A DNA stretch of 64,000 nt from Oegoconia quadripuncta. Its lineage: Eukaryota > Arthropoda > Insecta > Lepidoptera > Autostichidae. Every line of letters starts with the position of its first letter. The first letter of the stretch is position 1. The notes below the pieces were generated by a model that saw only the letters and a list, made by a program, of their open reading frames with translations, was not told the origin of the DNA and did no database searches. A program made the position numbers and the translations under genes. Below are positions 45,332 to 56,800 of this stretch, in pieces. The stretch is taken from positions 15,812,865 to 15,876,864 of the forward strand of contig OX438750.1 of the NCBI GenBank assembly GCA_949316235.1. The letters are read 5' to 3'.

Positions 45332-45638
45332 ATGTCCGATAAATTTTTAACCCCGCCAAAAAAGTACGGGTGTTATTATGTGTGACGGCGGCGTTATGAG
45401 TATGGGTCCGGTCTTTCCAATTCTTTTCTCTTCGAGTCAGTCGATTTGAGTGTAGATTTTTATAGGGTTCCGTAGTCAACAAGGAACCCCTAAGGGTTGG
45501 CTCTAAAGCCTGCGCACTTGTGACTTTTAGTCGACCAATAGTCGAGCGATAGTTGGATTCAATATGGAGTTATATGGCCGTGCGTGTCTTAACGAAGACC
45601 GAACTATCGAAAATGACTACGACTAAACTATCGGTCGA
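45332..45638. other. Intergenic with GGGTTCCGTAG repeat words
   Basis: TATAGGGTTCCGTAGTCAAC with AAGGAACCCCTAA (45462-45493) forms a short inverted motif common in insect repeats. Further on, CGACCAATAGTCGAGCGATA and CGAAAATGACTACGACTAAA are unassigned. Confidence 0.4.
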
Positions 45639-45898
45639 CTTAGGCCCGTATTAATAAACCAATTTCAATACAAGTCTTGAGGCTGTATCACCCGAGATGC
45701 GTCTCAAGAAGTTGACGCTATCTCAAGCTCCGTGTTAATTTATAAACCAATCTTGAGGTCTACTCAGCTGAGATCACTTCTCAAGTATTCGCCTCAGCGA
45801 CGAAGGTCTCAAGTTAGGTTTATTAATCAACACGGTTACTTGAGACCGGTCACAAGACTGTTCTCAATCTTGAGAATGGTTTAAATACGGGCCTAAGA
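45639..45898. mobile_element. MITE-H, complete
   Basis: CTTAGGCCCGTATT at the left and AATACGGGCCTAAG at the right are perfect 14-bp inverted ends of a 260-bp non-coding element. Its inside carries repeated TTGAGACC/CTCAAG words. A partial copy is at 74-195. Confidence 0.8.
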
Positions 45899-45917
45899 AT
45901 CACTTGTGATTCTTAGG
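45892..45917. repeat. 12-bp perfect hairpin at the right end of MITE-H
   Basis: CCTAAGAATCAC, a TT loop, GTGATTCTTAGG. It overlaps the MITE-H terminus and leads into MITE-D sequence. Confidence 0.85.
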
Positions 45918-45920
45918 ATG

Positions 45921-46060
45921 AATATTTCATGTGAAACCTTGAAATAATATTCCATTTGCCCATTAAAAAACAAATTTGGATATAGCTTTGAAAATCGCAG
46001 GAATTGGTACATATGATTAATGGAGAAAAAAAACTCCTATTTCATAGGTAAAGAACCAAT
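45921..46060 (+). mobile_element. MITE-D right-end fragment (part of head-to-head pair)
   Basis: AATATTTCATGTGAAACCTT to TTCATAGGTAAAGAACCAAT: the last third of the element, facing the copy at 46289-46712. Confidence 0.8.
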
Positions 46061-46213
46061 ATATAGGTACCCGTGCTAAAATACAGCTTTCTAGTATTAA
46101 GAGTCTCTGAGCTAAGCCTAGGACAGACAGACAAACGGACATGGCGCAACTTTAAAGGTTCCTTGTGGACTACCCTACAGACGCTTATGGCGCAACTGTA
46201 AAAATTAAGAGAA

Positions 46214-46272
46214 ACAGATGGAAATGGCGAAACTCTAAGAGAGGCTCTTAGAGTTTCGCCATTTCCATCTGT
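46214..46272. repeat. Perfect 28-bp palindrome with 3-nt loop
   Basis: Left arm 46214-46241 (starting ACAGATGGAAATGGCG) and right arm 46245-46272 are exact reverse complements around AGG. It sits between the two inverted MITE-D copies. The sequences just outside MITE-D (ATAGGTACCCGTG at the left, CACGGGTACCTAT at the right) are also inverted copies. Confidence 0.95.
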
Positions 46273-46288
46273 ACACGGGTACCTATAT

Positions 46289-46712
46289 ATTGGTTCTTTA
46301 CCTATGAAATAGGAGTTTTTTTTCTCCATTAATCATATGTACCAATTCCTGCGATTTTCAAAGCTATATCCAAATTTGTTTTTTATTTGGCAAATGGAAT
46401 ATTATTTCAAGGTTTCACATGAAATATTTTTTAATGTCTGGGCTAAATCACATAATAAAAAAAAATTGAACAGAGCTCTTTTTATGTGTTTCCCATAATC
46501 ATTCCTTAGCTTTGCTGAAACTTTTATAAAGCGGTTATTTTTTAAAATTAACGCTGCCTATACTTAACTTAATGTTATCCGATAATACACACAATGTTTA
46601 GCTAAATTTGGATTTGCCGTTCCCAAAAAAAAAATCAAAAATGTTTGTATGGAGAAAACAGTCTTAATGAAATTCTTAACACAAAACGCCAATTTCATAA
46701 GTAAGGACCTAA
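46289..46712 (-). mobile_element. MITE-D, full length
   Basis: From ATTGGTTCTTTACCTATGAA to AAGTAAGGACCTAAT, with all internal words of the family. Confidence 0.85.
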
Positions 46713-48084
46713 TATATTAATCGCGCCGACAAAGTGGTAAAATTAAATCTATTAATTTATAGGGTAAGTGGGGTTGAATTTTCTTTTATTTTTAAACCCT
46801 ATCACGTGGGATGTCGTTTAATAGGTCATACATAACATTAGAGGATATCTTCTGGTCAGGTCAGGAGGTCAGTAACATGTTGTGTGAAGAAGAAATGACT
46901 GAGACAGATACACTCATATGGTTTAAATTTGATGGCGGTTTTCAAAAAAGGTCCAAGTTGAAAATCAACGCTGGTACGACTTATGTCACAACAGCACAAA
47001 GCTGAACTTGGCTCCTTTTGTCACAATTTCTGCTGCTGAAGTTTTAGGCTCCTACCTATTGTAAACATATTCTAGGGAAAAGTGTACTTCTTTATAGTCA
47101 TAAGTCATTACTCATAAGCAGATTTTACAGAATGTTTGTGATAATAAATTATATTCATTCATTCATTCATCTTAAACAGTTTCTCGATTTAAGTATCAGT
47201 TTAAGAAATATTAAGTACTAGCTTTAAGAACTATTCACTTTATCGGCATAAAATGTATCCTATGTTTTAATCCGGGGTAGGTTCAACCTATATACCAAAT
47301 TTCATCCAAATCCGTTCACCCGTTTCACCGTGATTAAGCAACAAACAAATAAACAAACATCGAAACTTTCGCATTTATAATAGGTATTAGTTAGATTAGC
47401 TAGATTTTGTGTTCGTTAAAGAATTTAATAATAATACTTTTACCTACTGCATCTACCTATTGATAAATATAATAAGATGTATGAGTAGGTTCTTACCCCT
47501 ACTTGCTAAAATAGTAATGTCGATCTTGAGATCGTGTTACTAATATGCGCCTAAATAACGTATGTGAATTTAGATGTGTGTGTTTACGTTCATAAAATAT
47601 GATTATATTCGTGATGTAGGTAGGTACTATCTATATAAGTCCTATAAACTACGTTTTCTCAGGTACTTTTACATAAACTTAAACATATAAAGTACATTTT
47701 GCACTTTACATTCAGCTTAAATTTTACGCAATAGCAGAGCCATCTAGAATTTTGATAAAAAAACTAAATAGTTTCGTTAATGAAGTATAGATGGCAGGGG
47801 CTTACTAGTTCAGCTACTCACTAACAGATGGCGCTGATCAAGAGTGTCAGGCTAACTGAATTTCGAGAACATGATTCTGAGGGGGGAGTGTGAATTTGGT
47901 TTGGACTTAACTTTACTATCGCGTTCACGTTTACGTGACGATTTGTATGAAGAAATGTGCAGCGCCTCTAGCAGATAGTTTACAAAAAGATTTTTTTCAT
48001 AGATACTTTTTGCGTAAACGCGAACGCGATGGTAAAATTAAGAACGAGCAAAACTCGCACTTCGCACACTGAGGTCGATTTTCT
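46713..48084. other. Intergenic with repeat family O piece
   Basis: ACCAAATTTCATCCAAATCC, GTTCACCCGTTTCACCGTGA and GAAACTTTCGCATTTATAAT (47279-47400) are the family seen at 2410-2710, in the opposite direction. An (ATTC)n run lies at about 47155-47172. The frame at 46811-47005 has no domain. No gene seen. Confidence 0.5.
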
Positions 48085-48310
48085 TCACAATTTTTAATTT
48101 TTAATGATGCATGGATGAAACGCATTTGATCACAGACCTGTTGGAAAGTGAAGTGTGGTCGAAGATGAAACACGTGATCTCAGTATCCAAGCAGCTCTTG
48201 AAAATCCCAAGATTGTAGAATTTTGGAAAGTCTGATGCTGGATGCGAGTTCCATGCCTTGGCTGTACGCATTATGAATGAACAGTTAGTGTGTTCCAATA
48301 AAAACTTTTA
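48085..48310. repeat. Dispersed repeat family M, diverged
   Basis: GGTCGAAGATGAAACACGTG, CTCTTGAAAATCCCAAGATT and GAGTTCCATGCCTTGGCTGT: the same order as 4010-4200. Confidence 0.6.
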
Positions 48311-48362
48311 TTTTTTATTTTTATTTAGTTATTCGGAAGACCAGCTGTAATAACACTATACA

Positions 48363-48551
48363 AACTATTATAGCCGCCGCCAAAATGCAATGTTAATAGC
48401 ATTGTTGTGTTCTGGTTGTCAGAGATAAGATAGCCAGTTCCACAAATAAGATGGGGTTTCCGGGTCAATACGCTACTCCCATCGACCTCATATTCACTTA
48501 ACATCAGGTGTGGTTGAAGTCAAGAGCTCACCCGTTGTGCATCAAAAAAAT
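48363..48551 (+). mobile_element. SINE-A 3' half
   Basis: AATGTTAATAGCATTGTTGT through CTTAACATCAGGTGTGGTTG to CACCCGTTGTGCATCAAAAA. The head is missing. Confidence 0.8.
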
Positions 48552-49187
48552 AATTATAGGAAACAGAGAGCCAATTACAGGTCCTCACAAATAGAAATAC
48601 GTTAAAAATTAAACAAACATGGATTATCTATCACACTCGCGGTATAATCAACAGATTCAATAATAGCCAAAAAAAAAAAAGATAAAATTACCTTAGTAAT
48701 ATACCTTATATACCTATACCTAATTGCTAGGTAACAATATTTTTAAATTAAATGAAGCCATCAAAAAATTGTTGATTTAATTGACGCCTCGCTGACATAA
48801 AACTAGTGTTAAAAAGATCTAAATCGAACTTCTTAGATAGTTTATTAAAATGGTTGCTAGCACGCCAATGAAAGGGTTTTTTTCTGTAGTTGGTAGAAGT
48901 CGGAGGAAGAGAAATGAGATCGTTGTGCCTAAGTGATTTAGCAGGAGGTCGGAGACAGATTTAGGAGAGAATTTCTGGTCAATTTTTTTATTTTATTTTT
49001 ATGTTGGACTGGATTCGCATTTGACCACAATCTCCTGTAAATGCCTATTCACTCTGCTCTTCCCAAGGTTGTAGGATTCAGAAAAGACAATAAATGGACC
49101 CAGAAGTAATCTTCAATAAGAATATGAGATCCGCTATTTCACGTCTAGCTTCAAGTGGTAACATATGGTGCTTACTAGATAACAGAT
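48552..49187. other. Intergenic with repeat scraps
   Basis: A family M piece at about 49000-49095 (GGACTGGATTCGCATTTGAC, TATTCACTCTGCTCTTCCCA). 48783-48980 (TTAGATAGTTTATTAAAATG, CACGCCAATGAAAGGG) resembles LINE-derived non-coding sequence but could not be assigned. Confidence 0.4.
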
Positions 49188-49330
49188 AATTAAATATTTA
49201 TATTATCATCCAAGTCTCGGAAAAATTGTCATATTCATCGAATAAACATATACCCCTAGCGGGATTCAAACCAGCAACCATTGTCACAACCCACACACCG
49301 CAGGCTTAGGTCTGTGGTCGTCTAGTATTG
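49188..49330 (-). mobile_element. SINE-C fragment
   Basis: AAACATATACCCCTAGCGGG with ATTCAAACCAGCAACCATTG: the B-box end of the SINE-C head, one base off consensus, plus part of the body. Confidence 0.6.
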
Positions 49331-49756
49331 GGACGTGCGTCATTTTAGTGGAAGACGTTTTCGAAATATACGACTTAATAACTATAAATTCAAAATTTAC
49401 AAAATCCCCTAAAGTCTGTTTTCCCCCACATTCACCAAACAATTGTGTTAAAAGCTAAATGTCTTCGAAACAGGTTTGACTTGCGTTCACGTCGTTACTA
49501 TTTAATTTTATGCACAAATAAAATAATAAAGAATATCCTTGAACTAGTCTTATTCGGAAGCGATAACGTGTTTTTTTTTCATTTACGTCGTTGCAGAGCA
49601 TCATTGATGACTCAATTTTTCGTGCATAGTTCCAGGATCGAAGAAGGATGTGCTGCATCTCAGGGAAAATAAAAAAATCCACAAATACGAAGCCGTGAGC
49701 GAAATCTGATATATTACAAAATTAAACAATATAAAAGGGTTATTAAAACAAACCAT
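49331..49756 (-). other. 3' flank / UTR of the SMYD gene
   Basis: It lies downstream of the stop codon on the minus strand. No canonical AATAAA is obvious in the first 250 bases; ATTAAA occurs at about 49500. Two antiparallel 75-residue frames here have no domain. Confidence 0.4.
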
Positions 49757-50846
49757 TCAAAGTGATACATTCTTATCTTGACAATATTTCTCAAAGTCAC
49801 GTTTACTTTTCTCAATCACCGCGTACAATTTCTTGCCTGACGTCTCATCCATGTCGTCTTTAAGACAATCTAACGCACAATCTATTGCTGCCTTGGCTTC
49901 CACAAGCGAAACCTTCAGATGCTCAACATCTTTGACACCATCAGCATTGTTCTTAGCCTTCAAAAATAACGCCGAATATAATTCGTGCTGCAGAACTGCA
50001 CTGTACAAACTCAACCTGGCATTCCCTGGATCTAATATTTTCGTAATTGCAATCAAATCTTTACACATTTTGATTTTCTTCACCAAAATATCTTCTGACA
50101 TATAATTCGGCTGTCTTCCATACTGCTGGACTAGAGAATGCTTTATTGAGTATAAATGATAATGATTAGGATGTAAAAAGGTGGATAATCTACATAACAG
50201 ATTCTCTAGCAATGTTATAGATCCTCCCATCATGTGGACACTATCAACTTGCTCCTCCATTTGAGAGACCAGCATATTTACTTGCGAGTTACTCACTTTC
50301 ACCATACACTTACTGCAGGCCCATTCTGTATCGTCATCCAAGGGATCTTCAGGTAAATGTATACCATCACAAGGTTTGCTACCGTCGCCAAGACATTTCA
50401 TAGCGCTCAAATACGATCCTAATTCCGTTGGATCACTGCACCTTGGACATTTACAGGCGAAATACTTGGCGTCTTTCAGATGTTGTCTTCTAGCTTGAGT
50501 TCCCCATAAAGCATGACTGTACATAGTAGAAATATGACTGTCCTTTACCACTGGTATGACAACTTTCAATATAATTTTAAACAAGTCATTTCTGTCTTTA
50601 TTAGATATATTGAAAGTGTGTTTTGTGTTGGGTATGCAGCTGTGTTCCATAATACAAGTATTGGTGTATAAAGCAAGGAGTTCAGATCCATCTGGATGTC
50701 GGATTTCTAAAGCATTAGTATCAATGATGCCACACATCCTATGAATCAGGGCTGGTGACAGTTCTGGTAATTGTTTCTTTACGTCATCTTCGAGTTTGTT
50801 GATGAAGTTGCTCATGAGGTACCGTACGATGAATTCCTCTGCTTCA
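49757..50846 (-). other. SmydA: SMYD gene exon 5 (SET core, post-SET, C-terminal helices)
   Basis: Acceptor TTGTTTTTCAG; 362 codons and TGA. It carries MEHSCIPNTKHTF, MYSHALWGTQARRQHLKDAK, YFACKCPRCSDPTELGSYLS and the C-terminal region from AMKC to DKNVSL. The intron before it is only 210 bp. Confidence 0.95.
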
Positions 50847-53800
50847 CTGAAAAACAAGAATATATTCTTAAGTAACAATCTTTTGAGTTGACGATGTGCT
50901 ATTTAGAATATGCAAATATCATTGTGAACATCTACACTTGATAAAAGTACTTGTATAATCTCCAAATTCATTACAATAATAGGTACAGGTTACTACAAAG
51001 TGGTACTATATCTGCTTTAGTGATTATGCATGAGCAAGTCGTCACAGAGTACTTACTCGTAAGCCTCAGTTCCAGGAGTACGGCATTCCATGTGAGATTG
51101 CATTTCCAGTAGTTTCTTCCACTTCTCAGGGTCCGTCTTCTGGAGCAAGACACACCTGAGTGGTAGAAGAGCGTCGTGTCTGAAAAACAAAAACCAACTT
51201 GTCAATAAGCAAGTATATAATATATCGGGGCAGGATCCGTTGAGTCCCATTTGGTATATCTTTGGTACACTGACAAAGGGCCCTTGATCGTCTCAAAAAA
51301 AAATATATCCATGATTTGTCCGTGACATGGGTTTATGCCTGCAGAGTTGTGAAAGCTTTCCTTGCCCTTGAGCTTGTATCATGCCATCATTAGTGGTGTA
51401 CTAGCTAGTGTCTTCAGAGCGATTTTCGAGGCGTTCGCTGAGGCGGCATTACTATAACTTTTGTTACAATCTACAGCGGTACTTAAAGGTAATGTGTCAT
51501 GCGAGAGTGTTTGAGGTACTGCGAGGCGATAGATAATAGTAACGCTTTAAATAAGTACCTATATAAAACTCTTAGTTCATTCAACCGCTCGTGGCTACTC
51601 CTATTATAATAATATGTAGTTGAAACTGTTTCGAAAAAAAGTAATTCAGTGTGACCACTAATAAAATATCTTTCGGGTTACGTTCATAGTCGGCTGCATT
51701 CAGCTGTTCTGCTGTTCTGTGAAGAAATAACTCTCCGGCCATTCTCGTACCTAACTAGGTTTCGGAACCGGTTGCGAATTATGAATTTTTATAGTCGATC
51801 GTTCTTCCTGACCCATGTCCGTCCATTACTCCATCATGCAAAAGCCACACCCTTAACACACACTAACTGTCACACACACACACATTGACAACACACATAT
51901 TTTGTACATATTTATAGATCTATAATTTTGACATTTTCATTTGCTTATGAATTGTTTGGTTTCTTAAATTTAACTTTCAATACTATGTAATTTAGTCATA
52001 TTAACATAACGACACGTATATCACTGAGGATTTGATTTGTTATTATTGATATTCATAAAATAATATTATTAATTAATAATGTAATAGTACCAATTTTATT
52101 GTAATTATATTGTAATTTAACTAAAACAGTACCCATTCAATTTTAACGGTAACCAATTGTCAGTAACATAATAAAAATCTTTAATTGGCATAAGTTTGGT
52201 ATTAGTTTTCTGTATAAGAATTTGTATGTATGTAAATAAATAAAATAAAATATAATATTGAGAAAGTTGGTTCGTGGTTCGGTGGTCGTTTGTTCAGTAT
52301 GTGTGTGCCCAGCGTGGCGATTTAAAGCAAATCTTCGTAGGAAATGTGATGAAAATTCTGGAATGGGAGAGGACATACCAGCTTTTAACGGTCGTTGATG
52401 TGATGTGTGTGTATTGAACTTTGGATGGAGCAACTAGTTTACAGAGATCGATATTCAAATAGATTTCAGAGTGAAAGAAGGTGGTCATATTAGGTCCTTA
52501 CCTATTAAATTCGCGTTTGGTATAAAGAATTTCATTACGACTGTTTTCTCCATACAAACATTTTTGGTTTTTTTTTGGGAACGGTAAATCCAAATTTAGC
52601 TAAACCTTGTGTGTGTTATCGGATAATATTAAGTTACTTAAAGGCAGCGTTAATTTTTAAAAGTAACCGCTTTATAGAAGTTTCAGCGAATTTAAGAAAT
52701 GATTATGGGAAGCACATGAAAAGAGCTCTGTTCAAATTTCTTTTATTATGTGATTTAGCCCAGAAATTAAAAAATATTTCATGTGAAACCTTGAAATAGT
52801 ATTCCATTTTCCAAATAAAAAACGAATTTGGATATAGTTCTGAAAATCGCAGGAATTGGTACATATGATTAACGAAGAAAAAAAACTCCAATTTCATAGG
52901 TAAAGACCCAATGCCGATGCCAATTCTCCGCACAACTGCCGATTTAATGCCGACCAAACTAAGTATACATTAATATAGAGTAAATATGTACCCATAGGGA
53001 GTGTTGTGCACAGCGTTTTGTCACAGGGTATGCAGAATGATATTAATTGATATTAATTGAGAAAAAATACAACTATACTAAAAAACTACTTCGCAGCTGT
53101 TTAGAACATTTTCTTTTCACGTAGTGAGAAGTAAGAATCGGCGTCTTGACGATGCATTTCGAGGTAAGCTTAGAATTGGCTAGGGTAGGCACTGCCTTTC
53201 TGCCTGTGTGTACTTATAGGCGTGTCTTAGATTTTTTACCTGTAATATTCAGCCATGTTGTCGAGTGCACATTCTGGGCGCGCACTGAGGACTCCACACT
53301 CAGCACCATGATGCCGAAGGTCCGTCAGCCCTGGACAGTTTCCTCGGCACACCGGCCACCCGCATCTGGAGATTAAAGATTTTTAAGGTTATAGGTAATT
53401 TCGGGATTCGGCACGTAGAAAAACCAACCCGACTCCTCGCGTGTCATTTAAGGGGACTAAGGGACTTCACACCAAAAAACAATTAGACTTCACGTATGCA
53501 TTTCTGTTATTTCGAAATGAGAACCGTAGATGTTATTTCAAGCATAAAACTTTTAATATTTGGAATACTCAACCTAAGTGTTCACGACCTGTTTGGTGCA
53601 GTGGTTAGCAACTCTGAAAAGGTTGCGGGTGCGAATCCCGCTAGCGGCATATGTTTGGATGAATACGGACATGTACCCGAGGATTGGATGTTTTCAGTTA
53701 TAATAAATAATAATTATTGCGCCTATGCGTTCCCAGGTCCTCCTTACTGCCGAAGAAGGTCGCCGCGGGGTTTTAGTGGGTAGTATAACCGTCTCGCCGT

Positions 53801-56800
53801 CCGCCAGGCGAGCGGTACGCGTAAAGAATTTCCCCGCGAAAAAAAAAAAAAAAAAAAAGGAATCCTTATTCTAGGCAAAATTTGTTTGCATTTCTTGTGC
53901 AGTAAAGAATAAAAATTTCCTTGTGTAATGACTTACTTCGCACATCTCTCCCCGACATCAGTGAATACTGGTTTGTAGCAGCCAACGCAGGGCATCGACG
54001 CCTCAGGATCAGGCATGGCCTTAGGACCGAAAACGAGGGGCCGTTCGGTCAGCACCAGGTCGCCAGGGGCCAGGTCTCGTGCTGCAACGAGGTAGCGGCC
54101 TAGTTCTTCCGAAGTGCGAGCCTGGAATTAGAAAGAAAGAAAAATTTATGTAAAACCCATCTCATGACACAAACAATCAGGTACAAATATTACACAGTCG
54201 AGACACATGAAAAAATAACATTGTGTTTGCCATCTAATTGTCGGTGTCGCAAGGTGGAGTCAAAAAGGTCTCCAACTCAGTATGAGTTGTAGCCGTTCAC
54301 TACAATGCTGTTTTTAATTATTTTTAAAAGGATGATGATTTTTCTGATGGAACGTGATCAATATCTTCAATAGAGAGGTGTATAGAGGGTAAATTTCAAT
54401 TCGTGCAATTCCCAATAACTGGTGACGCCACTCTTGATTACGAAGAACTTTCCCCAAAGAACCATAGTCGAATTCGATCAAAAAAATTTCGATTACCCAT
54501 ACAAAGTAAATCATTCTGAAACCACCTTTAGTGGCTTTAGTACGGAAGACCAATAATTTTCGGCTGATTTCGGCTATGGTGCCCCAGGGCAAAACAGTAC
54601 TAAAGAGGGTATGGATAGATCACAATAATCACAACAAACAACAAAACAAGTGAGATTGTATTCAAACGCGAATCCAGTCAATCATAAAAAAAAAAAAAAT
54701 CCACCATACGGGTCCAACGTTTCAGAGTAGTGGTCACCTGATATATGGCCTAAGCCAGTATTAACCGTCCACAAGATTGAGTTGACCTTATGATGGCGCT
54801 TGAGAATCTGTTGCATTTTAAAACAGTATCAAAAAAAAATTAGTATTGAGACTGAGACAAGATCGATTTATTAATAATTGTCTTTAGTGTTTTGAGGCCG
54901 CTCCGGTAGTGATCTCACATCTAAGAACTAACCTCGTTCGCTTTTGTGTATTCGAAAATCTACCTATATCTAATGCGACTGCACCCAAAAGCATCGACAA
55001 GAATCTGTGGACACTCAACCATTCAACATTCAATTTTGTAATGAACATGTAGGTACTAAGTAAGTTCTGAACAAAGCAAATCAGAAGTTTATTACCTACT
55101 AAGTAATATTAAAATAACATGAAATCGTCATGATAAACCTACAATATAATTATCGCTCATTCAGAAGGCTGACTCCACAGAGAAAAACGAGCATTAAGGA
55201 TAGCTCTTTTTATATTATCTAAGTATTTAAATAATTTTTTCATTCAATTATATAAAGAAAAAAAAAATTTTATCATGTATTTACACGACTATTTAGTCTA
55301 AAATTTAAAGATAACTTTTAGCATGTGCAAAAGACAGAACGGAAACTATGTAGATAAGGAATTTTAGTTATAATGATTTAAAGACAAATGAATGTCTACC
55401 GAAAAAAGCGTATTTCCATGTAGTTAATTTAGGTCCCTAGGGGAGGCATTATGCTCGCCATGGGACGTCTTGTGGCTGCTAAGATATTATTGACCTACTA
55501 AATATTGGGTCTTTACCTATGAAATTGGAGTTTTTTTTTCTTCGTTAATCATATGTACCAATTCCTGCGATTTTCAAAGCTATATCCAAATTTGTTTTTT
55601 ATTTGGAAAATAGAATATTATTTCAAAGTTTCACATGAAATATGTTTTAATTTCGGGGCTAAATCACATATTAAAAAATATTCGAACAGAGCTCTTTTCA
55701 TGTGCTTCCCATAATCATTTCTTAGATTCGCTGAAACTTTTAGAAAGCGGTTACTTTTAAAAATTAACGTTACCTATACTTAATTTAATGTTATCCGATA
55801 ATACACACAAAGTTTCGCTAAATTTGAATTTGCCGTTCCCAAAAAAAATCAAAAATGTATGGAGAAAACAGTTTTAATGAAATTCTTCATACAAAACGCC
55901 AATTTCATAGGTAAGGACCTAATATTTCTAGCACTGTGATCACACCCTATGCAAAGTACCTACTTAGATACTTTGCCCTATTATGTGAGGAAGACAGGAA
56001 AGATAATTTCTTGCAGGTATTTCATGCAAGCGCATTAAAAATAATTAGTATGTAGGTAAGTATAAATAAATCTATTATAATATATACGTACATATTTGAA
56101 CCCAACATTTCTTTCTTCAATATAGCGCATTCTGATTGACTGCAATCGATCACTAGACACCGATTTACAAAGACGATTGATTTAAATACAATAGATTGAA
56201 CTTTAGCTATAATTAGCGCCAAAATAAGTTCTTTTTTTTTATAACTTCTTTTGATATAGCGCCATCTATGGACTACACTGTACGTACTATGTACCAACAA
56301 CTCCACCCACGTACCTACAGCAAGATCAGTCTTGTTAGTTCTTCTTCATTTTCATAGGTGGCAGCGTAAAACTGTAGATTATGAAGTAATATTTTCTTCA
56401 AAAGGAGTTTTTACCAATGAGTTTTTAAATTTAATTTATTTACTTATATGCATTTATCCGACTGCTGTTAAACGGTGAAGGAAAACATCGTGAGGAAACC
56501 TACATGCCTGAGAAAAAAAAAAAAATCGAAGACATGTGAAGTCCCCAACCCGCACTAGGCCAGCGTGGTGGATTATGGCCCGTACTCTTTCAATGTGAGG
56601 GAAGGTCTATATCCCTGCAGTGGGATGTTTACGGACTGATGATGACTGCGTTTATCTGGGTACTCGTTGGTCCGGCCTCCACACTCCTCCCACTGAAATT
56701 TCTATAAGCTAGGATCAACAATGGTACTCGACACGGCTCTTACTGAAGGTAGACGGTGCCCTAAGAATAAGAATAAGAATGAGAAAACTTTATTTGATCC

